Positions 1-8,700 of a stretch of 58,716 nucleotides of DNA are shown here, piece by piece; positions within the stretch are counted from its first letter, which is position 1; each line of letters starts with the position of its first letter. A program made the translations under genes and the position numbers. A model generated the notes under the pieces. It made no database searches, was not told where the DNA came from, and saw only the letters and a program-made list of their open reading frames with translations. Origin of the DNA: Bacteroidetes bacterium OLB11 (GTDB lineage: Bacteria > Bacteroidota > Bacteroidia > Chitinophagales > Chitinophagaceae); assembly GCA_001567165.1 (NCBI GenBank), contig LNFQ01000015.1:1-58716 (forward strand). The letters run 5' to 3'.

Positions 1-273
1 TGAGTATTAAATATACCCCCCACTACATTAAAAAAATTTGAAGAATTATTTGATGAAATCGGATATACGATTCGTTTTGAAAAGGGAAATTTTAATAGTG
101 GATATTGTATTTTTCAAGATAAAAAAATTGTGGTCATCAATAAATTCTTAACGCTTGAAGGAAGGATAAATGTGCTCATTGATATTATTCTTAATATTGA
201 AGTTGATAAAAGTCAATTAAATAAAGATGTCGTTGCTTTTTACGATCAAATTATGAATTATAATCAACTTTAA
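1..273 (+). CDS. Small conserved Bacteroidota protein, 5' end shifted/partial
   Basis: This is the 3' part of a short gene of about 90 codons ending at TAA 271-273. The readable frame gives a compact soluble protein containing FEELFDEIGYTIRFEKG, then NSGYCIFQDKKIVVINKF and LEGRINVLIDIILNIEVD. I recall a small uncharacterised protein with this pattern in Bacteroidota but know no function. The expected N-terminus (MSIKYTP) lies in another frame, and its first base would be just outside the window. The two frames join if the six-C run at 16-21 is read as five C. A bidirectional terminator separates it from ftsZ. Confidence 0.6.
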
Positions 274-313
274 CCTCAATAGTACTTCCTTTTTTTTAGA
301 TGCAATAAAAAAT

Positions 314-347
314 AAAAAAGCCTTGAGAATTTCTTCAAGGCTTTTTT
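314..347. terminator. Bidirectional intrinsic terminator
   Basis: A perfect 13-bp inverted repeat (AAAAAAGCCTTGA at 314-326 and its complement at 335-347) flanks an 8-nt loop. The A-tract and T-tract make it work on both strands. It lies between the convergent ends of the small plus-strand gene and ftsZ, so it probably ends both transcripts, including the whole dcw operon. Confidence 0.9.
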
Positions 348-403
348 ATTTTCGATATTATTCTAATTGAGCTTTTGAAAAAACAGCTCTCTCATTGAGC
401 TTG

Positions 404-2275
404 CTAGTCTGGATTATTCCCATTTAGAAAAGTATTAATCGTGCTAATATTTCCTCCATTTACTTTCACATGACTAAATGAATTGTCATTTGAATGTACA
501 TGCTCATCCAATGAAATATTATTTCGTTGATATGAAGGAATATTTGCTTCGTTGTTTTCGATATCAGCATTATTCACATTAAAACTCATTGCTCTCAATT
601 TACTAGCTCTCTCTTCTAATGCCCGTTTTTGAAGTTCAAAATTTGCTTCTGCTTCCAGCTCCATTTCACTCATCACTCTGTTTCCTCTTTTTCGATTTAG
701 AGTAATTCCTTTGATGGTAACATAGTCCTCTTGCATTTGCTCTTGCGTTTTTTCTACGTATTCAATTCCATCGTTTGAGCTATTATCATATTGAAAAAAG
801 GTATCTAATTCATTTTGTATAGTAGGAGATTCATTTTCTTTATTTTCAGAAGAAGCAGTGCTAAGTTCTACATCGTTTGTAATCGTGGGTTCTAATTCAA
901 AAACAATCTTTGTTTCGTTCTCTTCAGGTGTTTCTTCTTTGACAAATAAATTAGGTGTATTTGTATCTTCTAAAGTATAAACGATAGGCTCAGTAAGAGA
1001 TTCATTCAAATAATTATTCGTTGGCTCTACGATTGCTTGTGGTACTGATACAATTTCATCTTGTGAAAAAGTGATCCTTTCAGTTTGATTTATTTCAGGA
1101 GGGTTAATATCTGTAGAAATCAAAGTTGGTTCTTTGATTTCATCCATCTGAATTTGAGTTGAAGTATTTTCTATATTTTCAGATTTTTTCAATTCAATTT
1201 TTGAATCAGAATTTTCAGAAATAGAATGATCTTCTAAAACATGCACCACTTTTCCTTTTTCTTCTGAAGGTCTCAAGTGTTCTTTATTGTATGCTGAATC
1301 GGTTTCATTATATTGAAATCCAGTTGCAATAATTGTTACACTGATATTTTCTCCCAAATTATCATCAAACCCTGTTCCAAATATAACATCACACTCATCG
1401 CCTGTTTGCTCTTCAATAAATGCTTGAATAATTTCGACTTCGTCTAGTGTATGCTCATGAACACCATGTGCTGAATTGACATTAAGCAATACCCATTTAG
1501 CTCCTCTAATACTATTATCATTTAAAAGTGGAGAATTGATGGCGGCTTCTACTGCATCATAAGCTCGATTTTCGCCACTAGCCATAGCACTACCTAAGAT
1601 AGCAGAACCACCATTTCTCATCACAGTGCAAACATCTGAAAAGTCAACAACGATATGCCCTTCAGAATTAATCACATCCATGATACATTTGGTTGCAGTC
1701 GCTAAAATGTCATCTGCTTTCGAAAATGCTTGTGAGGTTGGAATATTTCCAAATTGATGTCTTAGTTTATCATTTGAAATAATGAGGATTGTGTCCACAT
1801 TTTCTCTCATTTTTGCAATTCCTTCTTCTGCTTGTTTCATTCTTCTTTTACCTTCATAAGAGAATGGGGTTGTTACGATTCCCACAGTTAAAATGTCTAA
1901 GTCTTTGGCGGCTTTAGCCACGATAGGAGCTCCACCTGTTCCTGTTCCACCGCCCATTCCGGCAGTAACAAAAACCATTTTGGTATTATTAGCTAATAGG
2001 TTTTCAATTTCAGAAATACTTTCTTCACATGCACGCATTCCAATTTCGGGATTTGCACCTGCTCCTAATCCTTGTGTTAGGGAGGGGCCAAGTTGAATTT
2101 TAGTAGAAACCGAACTATTGTTCAGTGCTTTTTTATCGGTATTACATACGATAAAATCGACACCTTCGATATTTAGGTTGTTCATGTAATCGACAGCATT
2201 ACCGCCGCCGCCGCCTACTCCTATCACTTTGATGATGGAGGCATTGTTGTTTTGTGGGAGCTCAAACTGAATCAT
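404..2275 (-). CDS. ftsZ: Cell division protein FtsZ
   Basis: Tubulin-like GTPase that polymerises into the division ring. The glycine-rich N-terminus (VGVGGGGGNAVDYM) and the signature GMGGGTGTGG at residues 106-115 identify it. The GTPase and C-terminal core end near residue 322. A charged, low-complexity linker of about 250 residues follows, then IPSYQRN, a relic of the conserved C-terminal peptide, and a tail ending FLNGNNPD like that of Chitinophagales FtsZ. At 623 residues it is far longer than the usual 380-480. In the T7 loop the expected Asn-Val-Asp is Val-Val-Asp (V209, V210, D211), although both acidic residues D211 and D214 remain. It is the last gene of the dcw operon, 57 nt after ftsA. 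Confidence 0.97.
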   Translation of the reverse strand: MIQFELPQNNNASIIKVIGVGGGGGNAVDYMNNLNIEGVDFIVCNTDKKALNNSSVSTKIQLGPSLTQGLGAGANPEIGMRACEESISEIENLLANNTKMVFVTAGMGGGTGTGGAPIVAKAAKDLDILTVGIVTTPFSYEGKRRMKQAEEGIAKMRENVDTILIISNDKLRHQFGNIPTSQAFSKADDILATATKCIMDVINSEGHIVVDFSDVCTVMRNGGSAILGSAMASGENRAYDAVEAAINSPLLNDNSIRGAKWVLLNVNSAHGVHEHTLDEVEIIQAFIEEQTGDECDVIFGTGFDDNLGENISVTIIATGFQYNETDSAYNKEHLRPSEEKGKVVHVLEDHSISENSDSKIELKKSENIENTSTQIQMDEIKEPTLISTDINPPEINQTERITFSQDEIVSVPQAIVEPTNNYLNESLTEPIVYTLEDTNTPNLFVKEETPEENETKIVFELEPTITNDVELSTASSENKENESPTIQNELDTFFQYDNSSNDGIEYVEKTQEQMQEDYVTIKGITLNRKRGNRVMSEMELEAEANFELQKRALEERASKLRAMSFNVNNADIENNEANIPSYQRNNISLDEHVHSNDNSFSHVKVNGGNISTINTFLNGNNPD

Positions 2276-2332
2276 AATTATTGAATTTTAGGGGTTTTTA
2301 ATTTGTTTTTTTTATTGATAAAATTATTTTTT

Positions 2333-3844
2333 TTAAAGTTTTTCATCTTCTACATTTTCAAATAAATTAAGGATTTTTCCTTTCACTGAATTAAAAATAT
2401 CATTAATTAAATTTCTTCTCTTATTAGGCTTTTCTTCTGATTCACCTTGTGCTGGATAAGGTTCTTCTATAACGCCATCTTCTAATCCATCTTGTGTTGG
2501 ATGGGGTTCTTCAGAGTTAAAATCTGTTTCTTTATTTTGAGAACCAAAAGATATTTCAATCATTTCACTTGGAGTAAGCTCCTGATCTAAATTAGATGTT
2601 GTTTCTAATTGAGTGTTTTTGCTGAGTGTAGCATCCAAATTATTTGAAGTAAAAGAGATTTGATTATTTTCAAATTCATCATATCCTTTTAATATTAATC
2701 CGATACAAGTAGAATACATTGGATTGGCTAAGTCCACATCATAAGCTCCGTTCAAATGCTCATTAGGCAAGCCTATTCTAGCCGCCAATCCTGTTTTAAA
2801 TTCGGTTAATTGTTTTAGATGTTGTAATTGACTTCCACCTCCTGTTAAAATAATTCCTCCATATAATTTTTCTTCTAACCCTAATTGTTTGATATGATAT
2901 ACTACATAATCGAGTATTTCATCCATTCTAGATTGAATAATTTTAGACAAGTTTTTGATAGATATTTCTCTAGATGGTTGTCCTTTAAATCCTGGTATGG
3001 CAATAAATGAATTGGATTGTGCTTCGCTTGATAATGCCATTCCATATTTTACTTTCATCGTTTCAGCATGTGCTTTCAACACCCCTAACCCTTGTCGAAT
3101 ATCATTTGTAATGTTGACACCTGCTATTGGTATGACAGCTGTGTGTTTTAACATTCCTTCATGAAAAATTGCCAAATCAGTTGTACCTCCACCAATATCC
3201 ACAATAGCTACTCCTGATTCTAAATCATCTGAACACATGACAGCGGCGGCTGATGCGAGGGGCTGCAACACTAAATCTTTCGTATTTAACTCTGCTTTTT
3301 TTACACAACGATTAATATTTTTAATTGCCGATTTATTACCGGTTATTATATGGAAATTCGCTCCTATCCTGGCTCCCGTCATACCGATTACTTGTGCTAA
3401 CGAAAACCCAGTGTGCATGTCAACAGTAAAATCTTGAGGAATCACATCAATGATTTGATCGTTGTTTGGTACAAATGTGTTGTACTGATCTTTTATCAAT
3501 GCATCAATATCTTCTTTTCTAATTTCTTCTTCTGAATTATTAATCACTCGCTCTCCTTTGCTTTGCAAACTACTGATATGTTGTCCAGCGATACCAACAT
3601 AAACATCTTTTATTGTTAAATTTGGATTACTTTCTAGACATCTCTCAATGGCGACAAGAATTGACTGTGTTGTTTCTTCTATATTTAAAACCATACCATG
3701 ACTAACACCATTACTATCAGCTCTTCCAAAGCCTAGTATTTCTAATTTGCCATATTCATTTTTTCTACCGGCTATGGCTACAATTTTTGTTGTCCCGATA
3801 TCAAGACCTACGATGATTGGATTTTTTTGTTGCATATATTTCAA
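2333..3844 (-). CDS. ftsA: Cell division protein FtsA
   Basis: Actin-like membrane tether for FtsZ. Phosphate-binding motif 1 (GLDIGTTKIVAIAG, residues 13-26) and the second phosphate motif (VDIGGGTTDLAIF, about 215-227) are clear, as is the adenosine motif ILTGGGSQL near 342. The core ends near residue 397. An acidic linker of about 75 residues follows, including a duplicated EEPHPTQ/EEPYPAQ segment. The last 30 residues (from KRRNLINDIF) form an amphipathic helix of the membrane-targeting type. At 503 residues it is longer than E. coli FtsA (about 420). It lies between ftsQ and ftsZ, 11 nt after ftsQ. A start at residue 4 (MQQKN) is also possible. Confidence 0.96.
   Translation of the reverse strand: MKYMQQKNPIIVGLDIGTTKIVAIAGRKNEYGKLEILGFGRADSNGVSHGMVLNIEETTQSILVAIERCLESNPNLTIKDVYVGIAGQHISSLQSKGERVINNSEEEIRKEDIDALIKDQYNTFVPNNDQIIDVIPQDFTVDMHTGFSLAQVIGMTGARIGANFHIITGNKSAIKNINRCVKKAELNTKDLVLQPLASAAAVMCSDDLESGVAIVDIGGGTTDLAIFHEGMLKHTAVIPIAGVNITNDIRQGLGVLKAHAETMKVKYGMALSSEAQSNSFIAIPGFKGQPSREISIKNLSKIIQSRMDEILDYVVYHIKQLGLEEKLYGGIILTGGGSQLQHLKQLTEFKTGLAARIGLPNEHLNGAYDVDLANPMYSTCIGLILKGYDEFENNQISFTSNNLDATLSKNTQLETTSNLDQELTPSEMIEISFGSQNKETDFNSEEPHPTQDGLEDGVIEEPYPAQGESEEKPNKRRNLINDIFNSVKGKILNLFENVEDEKL
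2443..2513. repeat. Imperfect 26-nt direct repeat inside ftsA
   Basis: Two 26-nt copies (2443-2468 and 2488-2513) differ at five positions and are 19 nt apart. They encode the related peptides EEPYPAQ and EEPHPTQ in the FtsA linker, which suggests a local duplication in a disordered segment. Confidence 0.5.
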
Positions 3845-3855
3845 TTTTATTTATT

Positions 3856-5046
3856 TTAGTTTTCGTTAAAAAATTTGCTTTGTTTTACTTCAGTTACTTC
3901 TTTTTTTGTTTCTTTTGGTTTCTCAATTTTAGGTGTTTCTATATTCTTCTTGCTCTCTTGTTTAACTGCTATTTCTTTTGGTTTTACGATGACTATTTCT
4001 TTTGATTTTACTTTTTCAATTTCTTTCTCTTGCTTGATGGGATTCGCTTTTCCTACCACTTCATCATTTTTTTTCACTTGCTGAGTTGCTTTGATTTTGG
4101 GTGCCTCTTCCTTTTTCTGTTCAATATTTTTGGGAATTACTTTCTGAATTTTAGGCGTTACGGGTGTTGCTGATACAATAGTTGTATTCGTTTTGATTTC
4201 TTTTGGTTGAGTGTTTTCAATGAGGTTTGCCGTTATCATCCTTTGTGAAGGTTTTTCAATAGGGTCATTTGAAAACAGTTCTCCTCTAAGGTTTCTACAT
4301 ACAATTTGTTTATCGAATCGCAAATCAATTTCATCATATTTATCCCATTTAATTGTTGTAAGTCCTTGTTGTAAAAATTCAAACAATTTATTCATTTTAT
4401 AATCTAATCGATCAGCATCTCCAATTAATATTGTGTATTTCCCAAGAGCTGGTGTTAATTCAATTTGTCCCGATCTGTTAACAACAATTTGCGTAATAGC
4501 AGCACTCCAAAAGGTATCTGCTTTTAAGAAATTAGCAATTTTAACAAGGTCTCTTTTGATAGCCAAATCTTGAGAAGAGTATGACAATTCATATACGGTT
4601 GCAATTGGTAAATTAGGAATGTATTGAGATGAGTAGGGTATCTTATTTGCATTATTGTCTAAATAGTAAGGATCTTCAAAATCGTTTTCAGGTTGAATAC
4701 GAATATTAGGTTCTTTTTGAAGAATATTTATATTCAGAACATGGTTTGCATCTATGTAAATATCTGCATTTTTAATCCATTCATTTTCTTCTATTTGGCG
4801 TTCGAGTTGTTGAATATCAATCTCACTTAATTTCGTTTTTTGTTGATGAATATTTTTACTATTTAAAAGCCCAATGATATTTTCATTGGTAACAAAACTA
4901 TGTTCGTTATTTTCAAAATGAATCAAAATGTCTTTACATAGTTCTTTTTGAGAAATACTATGTGCAAACACGAAAGCCCCTATAATGACTGGTATCGAGA
5001 GTAAACTCAATATTTTCTTTCCTATTATTTTAATTTTCTGTTTCAT
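3856..5046 (-). CDS. ftsQ: Cell division protein FtsQ/DivIB
   Basis: Bitopic divisome protein that links early and late division proteins in the periplasm. A short cytoplasmic Lys-rich N-terminus precedes one transmembrane helix (about residues 12-30). A POTRA-like region follows (NIIGLLNSKN, then ADIYIDANHVLNINILQKEP), then the beta domain ending near DLRFDKQIVCR (about 251). Residues 261-396 form an unusual tail of about 136 residues that is almost entirely Lys, Glu, Pro, Ile and Val; such tails are not part of the standard family. Its start overlaps the murC stop by 4 nt, so the two are probably translationally coupled. Confidence 0.88.
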   Translation of the reverse strand: MKQKIKIIGKKILSLLSIPVIIGAFVFAHSISQKELCKDILIHFENNEHSFVTNENIIGLLNSKNIHQQKTKLSEIDIQQLERQIEENEWIKNADIYIDANHVLNINILQKEPNIRIQPENDFEDPYYLDNNANKIPYSSQYIPNLPIATVYELSYSSQDLAIKRDLVKIANFLKADTFWSAAITQIVVNRSGQIELTPALGKYTILIGDADRLDYKMNKLFEFLQQGLTTIKWDKYDEIDLRFDKQIVCRNLRGELFSNDPIEKPSQRMITANLIENTQPKEIKTNTTIVSATPVTPKIQKVIPKNIEQKKEEAPKIKATQQVKKNDEVVGKANPIKQEKEIEKVKSKEIVIVKPKEIAVKQESKKNIETPKIEKPKETKKEVTEVKQSKFFNEN

Positions 5047-6395
5047 TTTGATTCTAAAAGTTTTTTAATAGGGAGAACTAGTTGGTCTATATCACCTGCT
5101 CCTGCAGTAATCAACACATCAAATTGTGTAAGTTTAACCCAATCGAGCAATCCGTCTTTCGACAATACATGCTTATTATTCAAACTCATGTATTGAAGAA
5201 TCAATTGACTATTTACACCTTCAATCGGATGTTCTCTTGCCGGATAAATATCTAGCAAAACCACTTCATCGGCTAGGTCTAAACTTCTTGCAAATTCTGC
5301 CGCAAAATCTTTTGTCCTTGAATAAAGATGCGGTTGAAAAACGACTCTTATTTTTCGCCTAGGAAATAGTGATTTTGCACTTTGTAAAAGCATTTTTAAC
5401 TCTTCAGGATGATGTGCATAATCATCAATATATACGAGATTTTCATTTTTAATAATATACTCAAATCGTCTTTTCACTCCTTTGAAAGTAGCGATAGCAT
5501 TTTGAATTTTTTCAAATTCAATTCCTAAAAGGGAAGCTACAGCAAAGGTTGCCACAGCATTTTCAACATTATGTAACCCTCCAATATTTAATTGAAGTTG
5601 ACCTAAATTATTTTCACCATTGCATATATTAAATTGGTAAGTTCCATTTTTTGCTTGCACGTCAGAAGCATAAAAATCCGCAGCTTGATTGAGCAAACTA
5701 TAACTGATTTTTTTTGGCACTTTGAAATTAAGACTGTGTTTCATTCCGTGCTTATACACTAATGTATCTTTAACTTGAGCAATAAATTGCAAATAACATT
5801 TTTCCATTTCATCTTTTGTACCATATATATCCAAGTGATCAGGATCCATAGCTGTTACGACTGCAATCGTTGGAAATAATTTTAAAAAACTTCGATCATA
5901 TTCATCTGCTTCAATCACAGCAGTGTCGTTTTCATTTGACCAATAATTGACTCCATAATTTGATGAAATACCACCTAGAAAGGCATTGCATCCATAGGAT
6001 GAATATCTCAGGACATGAGCAATCATTGTTGAAATAGTCGTTTTCCCATGAGTACCAGCTACACAAATTGCGTTCATCTCTTCTGAAATCATTTGAAGAA
6101 CATCACTTCTTTTCACTATCTTGAATCCTTGCTGTTGATACCATTGCAGCTCGATATGTTGTGATGATATCGCAGGAGTATAAACTACTAAATCTGCTTT
6201 TGGATTGAGCAAAGCAATATTTTCTTCATAATGAATTGAGATGCCCTCTTCTACCAATTGCTTAGTGAGTACCGTTTCCACTTTATCATATCCACTCACT
6301 GCTACATTTCTTTGATTAAAAAAACGAGCAATTGCACTCATACCAATACCTCCTATGCCGATAAAATAAACGCTATGGATTTTATTTAAGTTCAT
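5043..6395 (-). CDS. murC: UDP-N-acetylmuramate--L-alanine ligase
   Basis: Adds L-Ala to UDP-MurNAc, the first peptide-building step of peptidoglycan synthesis in the cytoplasm. The Rossmann start FIGIGGIGMSAIARFF and the ATP-binding loop CVAGTHGKTTIS (about residue 112) are diagnostic. EADEYDRSFL and the later DDYAHHPEE are also typical of MurC. The length, 450 residues, is normal. The gene is 1 nt downstream of murG and overlaps ftsQ by 4 nt, inside the dcw operon. Confidence 0.97.
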   Translation of the reverse strand: MNLNKIHSVYFIGIGGIGMSAIARFFNQRNVAVSGYDKVETVLTKQLVEEGISIHYEENIALLNPKADLVVYTPAISSQHIELQWYQQQGFKIVKRSDVLQMISEEMNAICVAGTHGKTTISTMIAHVLRYSSYGCNAFLGGISSNYGVNYWSNENDTAVIEADEYDRSFLKLFPTIAVVTAMDPDHLDIYGTKDEMEKCYLQFIAQVKDTLVYKHGMKHSLNFKVPKKISYSLLNQAADFYASDVQAKNGTYQFNICNGENNLGQLQLNIGGLHNVENAVATFAVASLLGIEFEKIQNAIATFKGVKRRFEYIIKNENLVYIDDYAHHPEELKMLLQSAKSLFPRRKIRVVFQPHLYSRTKDFAAEFARSLDLADEVVLLDIYPAREHPIEGVNSQLILQYMSLNNKHVLSKDGLLDWVKLTQFDVLITAGAGDIDQLVLPIKKLLESK

Positions 6396-6396
6396 C

Positions 6397-7506
6397 CTAT
6401 TTATTAATAATTCTTTTTAAATGTTGAGCAATTAATTTATCCGCATCGAGCATTGCAAATGCCTTTATATTTTGAGTCATTTCAGAGCAACCATTTTCAT
6501 CATTGATAAAATGTAAAATAGTGTTGAATAATTGAGAATCGGTTTCACTGTCTTTTAAAATAGCTGCTGCATTGTGCTTAACTAAAGCCATTGCATTGTG
6601 TGTTTGATGATCTTCACTTGCATAAGGGAAAGGCACAAACACAACAGGTTTTGCAACGATGCTCAGTTCGGAAATAGATGATGCCCCTGCTCGAGAAATA
6701 ATTAAATCGGCAGTTGAATAAGCATAATCCATTTCACGCAAAAAGTCATATACTTTTATAGTCGATTCAAATTGTTTGCATGCATCTTTTGCTTTTTCAA
6801 AAAAGGCTGTACCAGTTTGCCAAATCAGTTGAATATTATTTTCCGCAAATTGTTTGATATGATTGAATATTGCTTGATTGATACTTCTAGCACCTAGGCT
6901 TCCACCGAATGCAAATACAACTTTTTGATGATGATTTAAATTAAAAAATTGTATTCCTTGTTCTTTTGTAATCTGATTGTGAGCAATGGTTTGACGAATA
7001 GGGTTTCCGGTTTTTACAATTTTTTCTTTGGGGAAAAATTTTTCCATATTATCATAAGCCACACAAATCACATTTGCCTTTTTTCCTAAAATTTTATTGC
7101 TTTTTCCTGCAAAAGAATTTTGCTCTTGAATGAGTGTAGGAATACCTAATCGTTGAGCCATATACAAAACAGAAAAACTCGCAAATCCCCCTACACCAAC
7201 GACTGCATCGGGTTTAAACTCTTTTAATATCTTTCTAGCTTGCAAAAAACTTTTTACAATTTTGAATGGAAGGGAGATATTTTTAAGAAGCGAACTTCTA
7301 TTAAATCCAGCAATATCAAGTCCTATAATTTCATATCCTTCTTTTGGAACTTTTTCCATCTCCATTTTCCCTTTCGCTCCAACAAATAAAATATTAGCAT
7401 CGGAATACATTTGCTTAAATGCATTCGCAATAGACACTGCCGGAAAGATATGCCCACCGGTGCCGCCGCCTGCTACAATGATTTTATATGGATTTATTGT
7501 TGTCAT
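6397..7506 (-). CDS. murG: UDP-GlcNAc--lipid I GlcNAc transferase MurG
   Basis: Membrane-associated GT-B glycosyltransferase that converts lipid I to lipid II. The N-terminal loop IIVAGGGTGGHIFPAVSIA (G-loop 1), the second loop FGGSLGARSINQAI and the UDP-sugar site RAGASSISEL followed by PFPYASEDHQTHNA match the family. The 369-residue length is usual. It sits between ftsW (6-nt gap) and murC (1-nt gap). Confidence 0.97.
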   Translation of the reverse strand: MTTINPYKIIVAGGGTGGHIFPAVSIANAFKQMYSDANILFVGAKGKMEMEKVPKEGYEIIGLDIAGFNRSSLLKNISLPFKIVKSFLQARKILKEFKPDAVVGVGGFASFSVLYMAQRLGIPTLIQEQNSFAGKSNKILGKKANVICVAYDNMEKFFPKEKIVKTGNPIRQTIAHNQITKEQGIQFFNLNHHQKVVFAFGGSLGARSINQAIFNHIKQFAENNIQLIWQTGTAFFEKAKDACKQFESTIKVYDFLREMDYAYSTADLIISRAGASSISELSIVAKPVVFVPFPYASEDHQTHNAMALVKHNAAAILKDSETDSQLFNTILHFINDENGCSEMTQNIKAFAMLDADKLIAQHLKRIINK

Positions 7507-7512
7507 TTACGG

Positions 7513-8688
7513 TTATTCTGTTTCTGATATTTCTGGATTTGTGTCTATTTTATGAATATTATTTTTTTCTTCTTCTACGAATCTACTCACACTCAAAATG
7601 GTTCCGATTGCTATACAGGTAAACCATATTGATGACCCTCCCATGCTGACCAAAGGAAGTGTCAATCCCGTTACTGGCAACAGATTCACATTGACACCCA
7701 TATTTAAAAATGCTTGAAAGACGAGTGAGAAACTAAGCCCCAATGCAAGGAATGCACCAAAAGCATAAGGACACCTTCGGAATATGAGAACACTTCGATA
7801 TAAGAAAAGTAAATACAAAAAGATGAGTGCAATACCTCCAAGTAATCCATATTCCTCAATGATGATAGAATAAATAAAATCGGAATATGGATGTGGTAAG
7901 AAATTTCTTTGATTTGAATTTCCAGGTCCTTTACCTAAGATTCCACCTTTTGCAATCGCAATTTTAGAATGATAAACTTGATATGGCACTTCACTTTTTT
8001 CTTCAGAACTGAAATGCTGAACACGATTGACCCAAGTGACTGCACGCCCTACTTTGAGATAATAACTAATCGCAACTAAACTTCCCATTAAAATAAATAC
8101 TGAGCCTGCCAAGATTAATAAATGTTTCATTCTCACATTTCCAATAAAGAACAACATTGCTGATGACATAGCAACCATTAAAGCTGTTGAAAGATTAGCT
8201 GGTGCTATCAATGCACAAATAACGATGACGGGTAAAAATATATTTATCCAAACTTTTTTAGTATTGTCTAAATCGTTTCTCATTCTTGAAAGTTGCCTTG
8301 CCAAGAACATAAAGAGGGCCAATTTTGCAAGATCTGATGATTGGAAAGTCAGTTGCACGATAGGTAATTTTATCCAACGCGAACCGTGGTTGAACTCTGC
8401 TCCAAAAAATAAAGTATAGATTAATAATGGAATACTAATAATAAATAAAATCAATGCAAACTTGGAGTAATACATATAGTTAATTTTGTGGCACAAATAA
8501 ACAATGATGATTCCAGCAGCTAAAACACCTAATTGTTTTATCAAATAAATTTCGGCATGCCCTTTTTGCAGACGATAAGCCAACGAACTAGTTGAGCTGT
8601 AAACTGCCAATAAGCTCACCAAAGAGAGTAAGATAACTACACTCCAGATTACTTTGTCTCCTTTTGTTTTATTTAATAGTTGTTCCAT
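7513..8688 (-). CDS. ftsW: SEDS lipid II polymerase FtsW
   Basis: SEDS-family polytopic membrane protein that polymerises septal peptidoglycan together with its cognate class B PBP, here the ftsI product. About ten hydrophobic segments are visible. The conserved periplasmic stretch HPYSDFIYSIIIEEYGLLGG and the C-terminal LPLVSMGGSSIW are typical FtsW/RodA signatures. Location between murD and murG in the dcw cluster favours FtsW over RodA. Normal length, 391 residues. Confidence 0.95.
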   Translation of the reverse strand: MEQLLNKTKGDKVIWSVVILLSLVSLLAVYSSTSSLAYRLQKGHAEIYLIKQLGVLAAGIIIVYLCHKINYMYYSKFALILFIISIPLLIYTLFFGAEFNHGSRWIKLPIVQLTFQSSDLAKLALFMFLARQLSRMRNDLDNTKKVWINIFLPVIVICALIAPANLSTALMVAMSSAMLFFIGNVRMKHLLILAGSVFILMGSLVAISYYLKVGRAVTWVNRVQHFSSEEKSEVPYQVYHSKIAIAKGGILGKGPGNSNQRNFLPHPYSDFIYSIIIEEYGLLGGIALIFLYLLFLYRSVLIFRRCPYAFGAFLALGLSFSLVFQAFLNMGVNVNLLPVTGLTLPLVSMGGSSIWFTCIAIGTILSVSRFVEEEKNNIHKIDTNPEISETE

Positions 8689-8700
8689 TCTATTTTTGTT

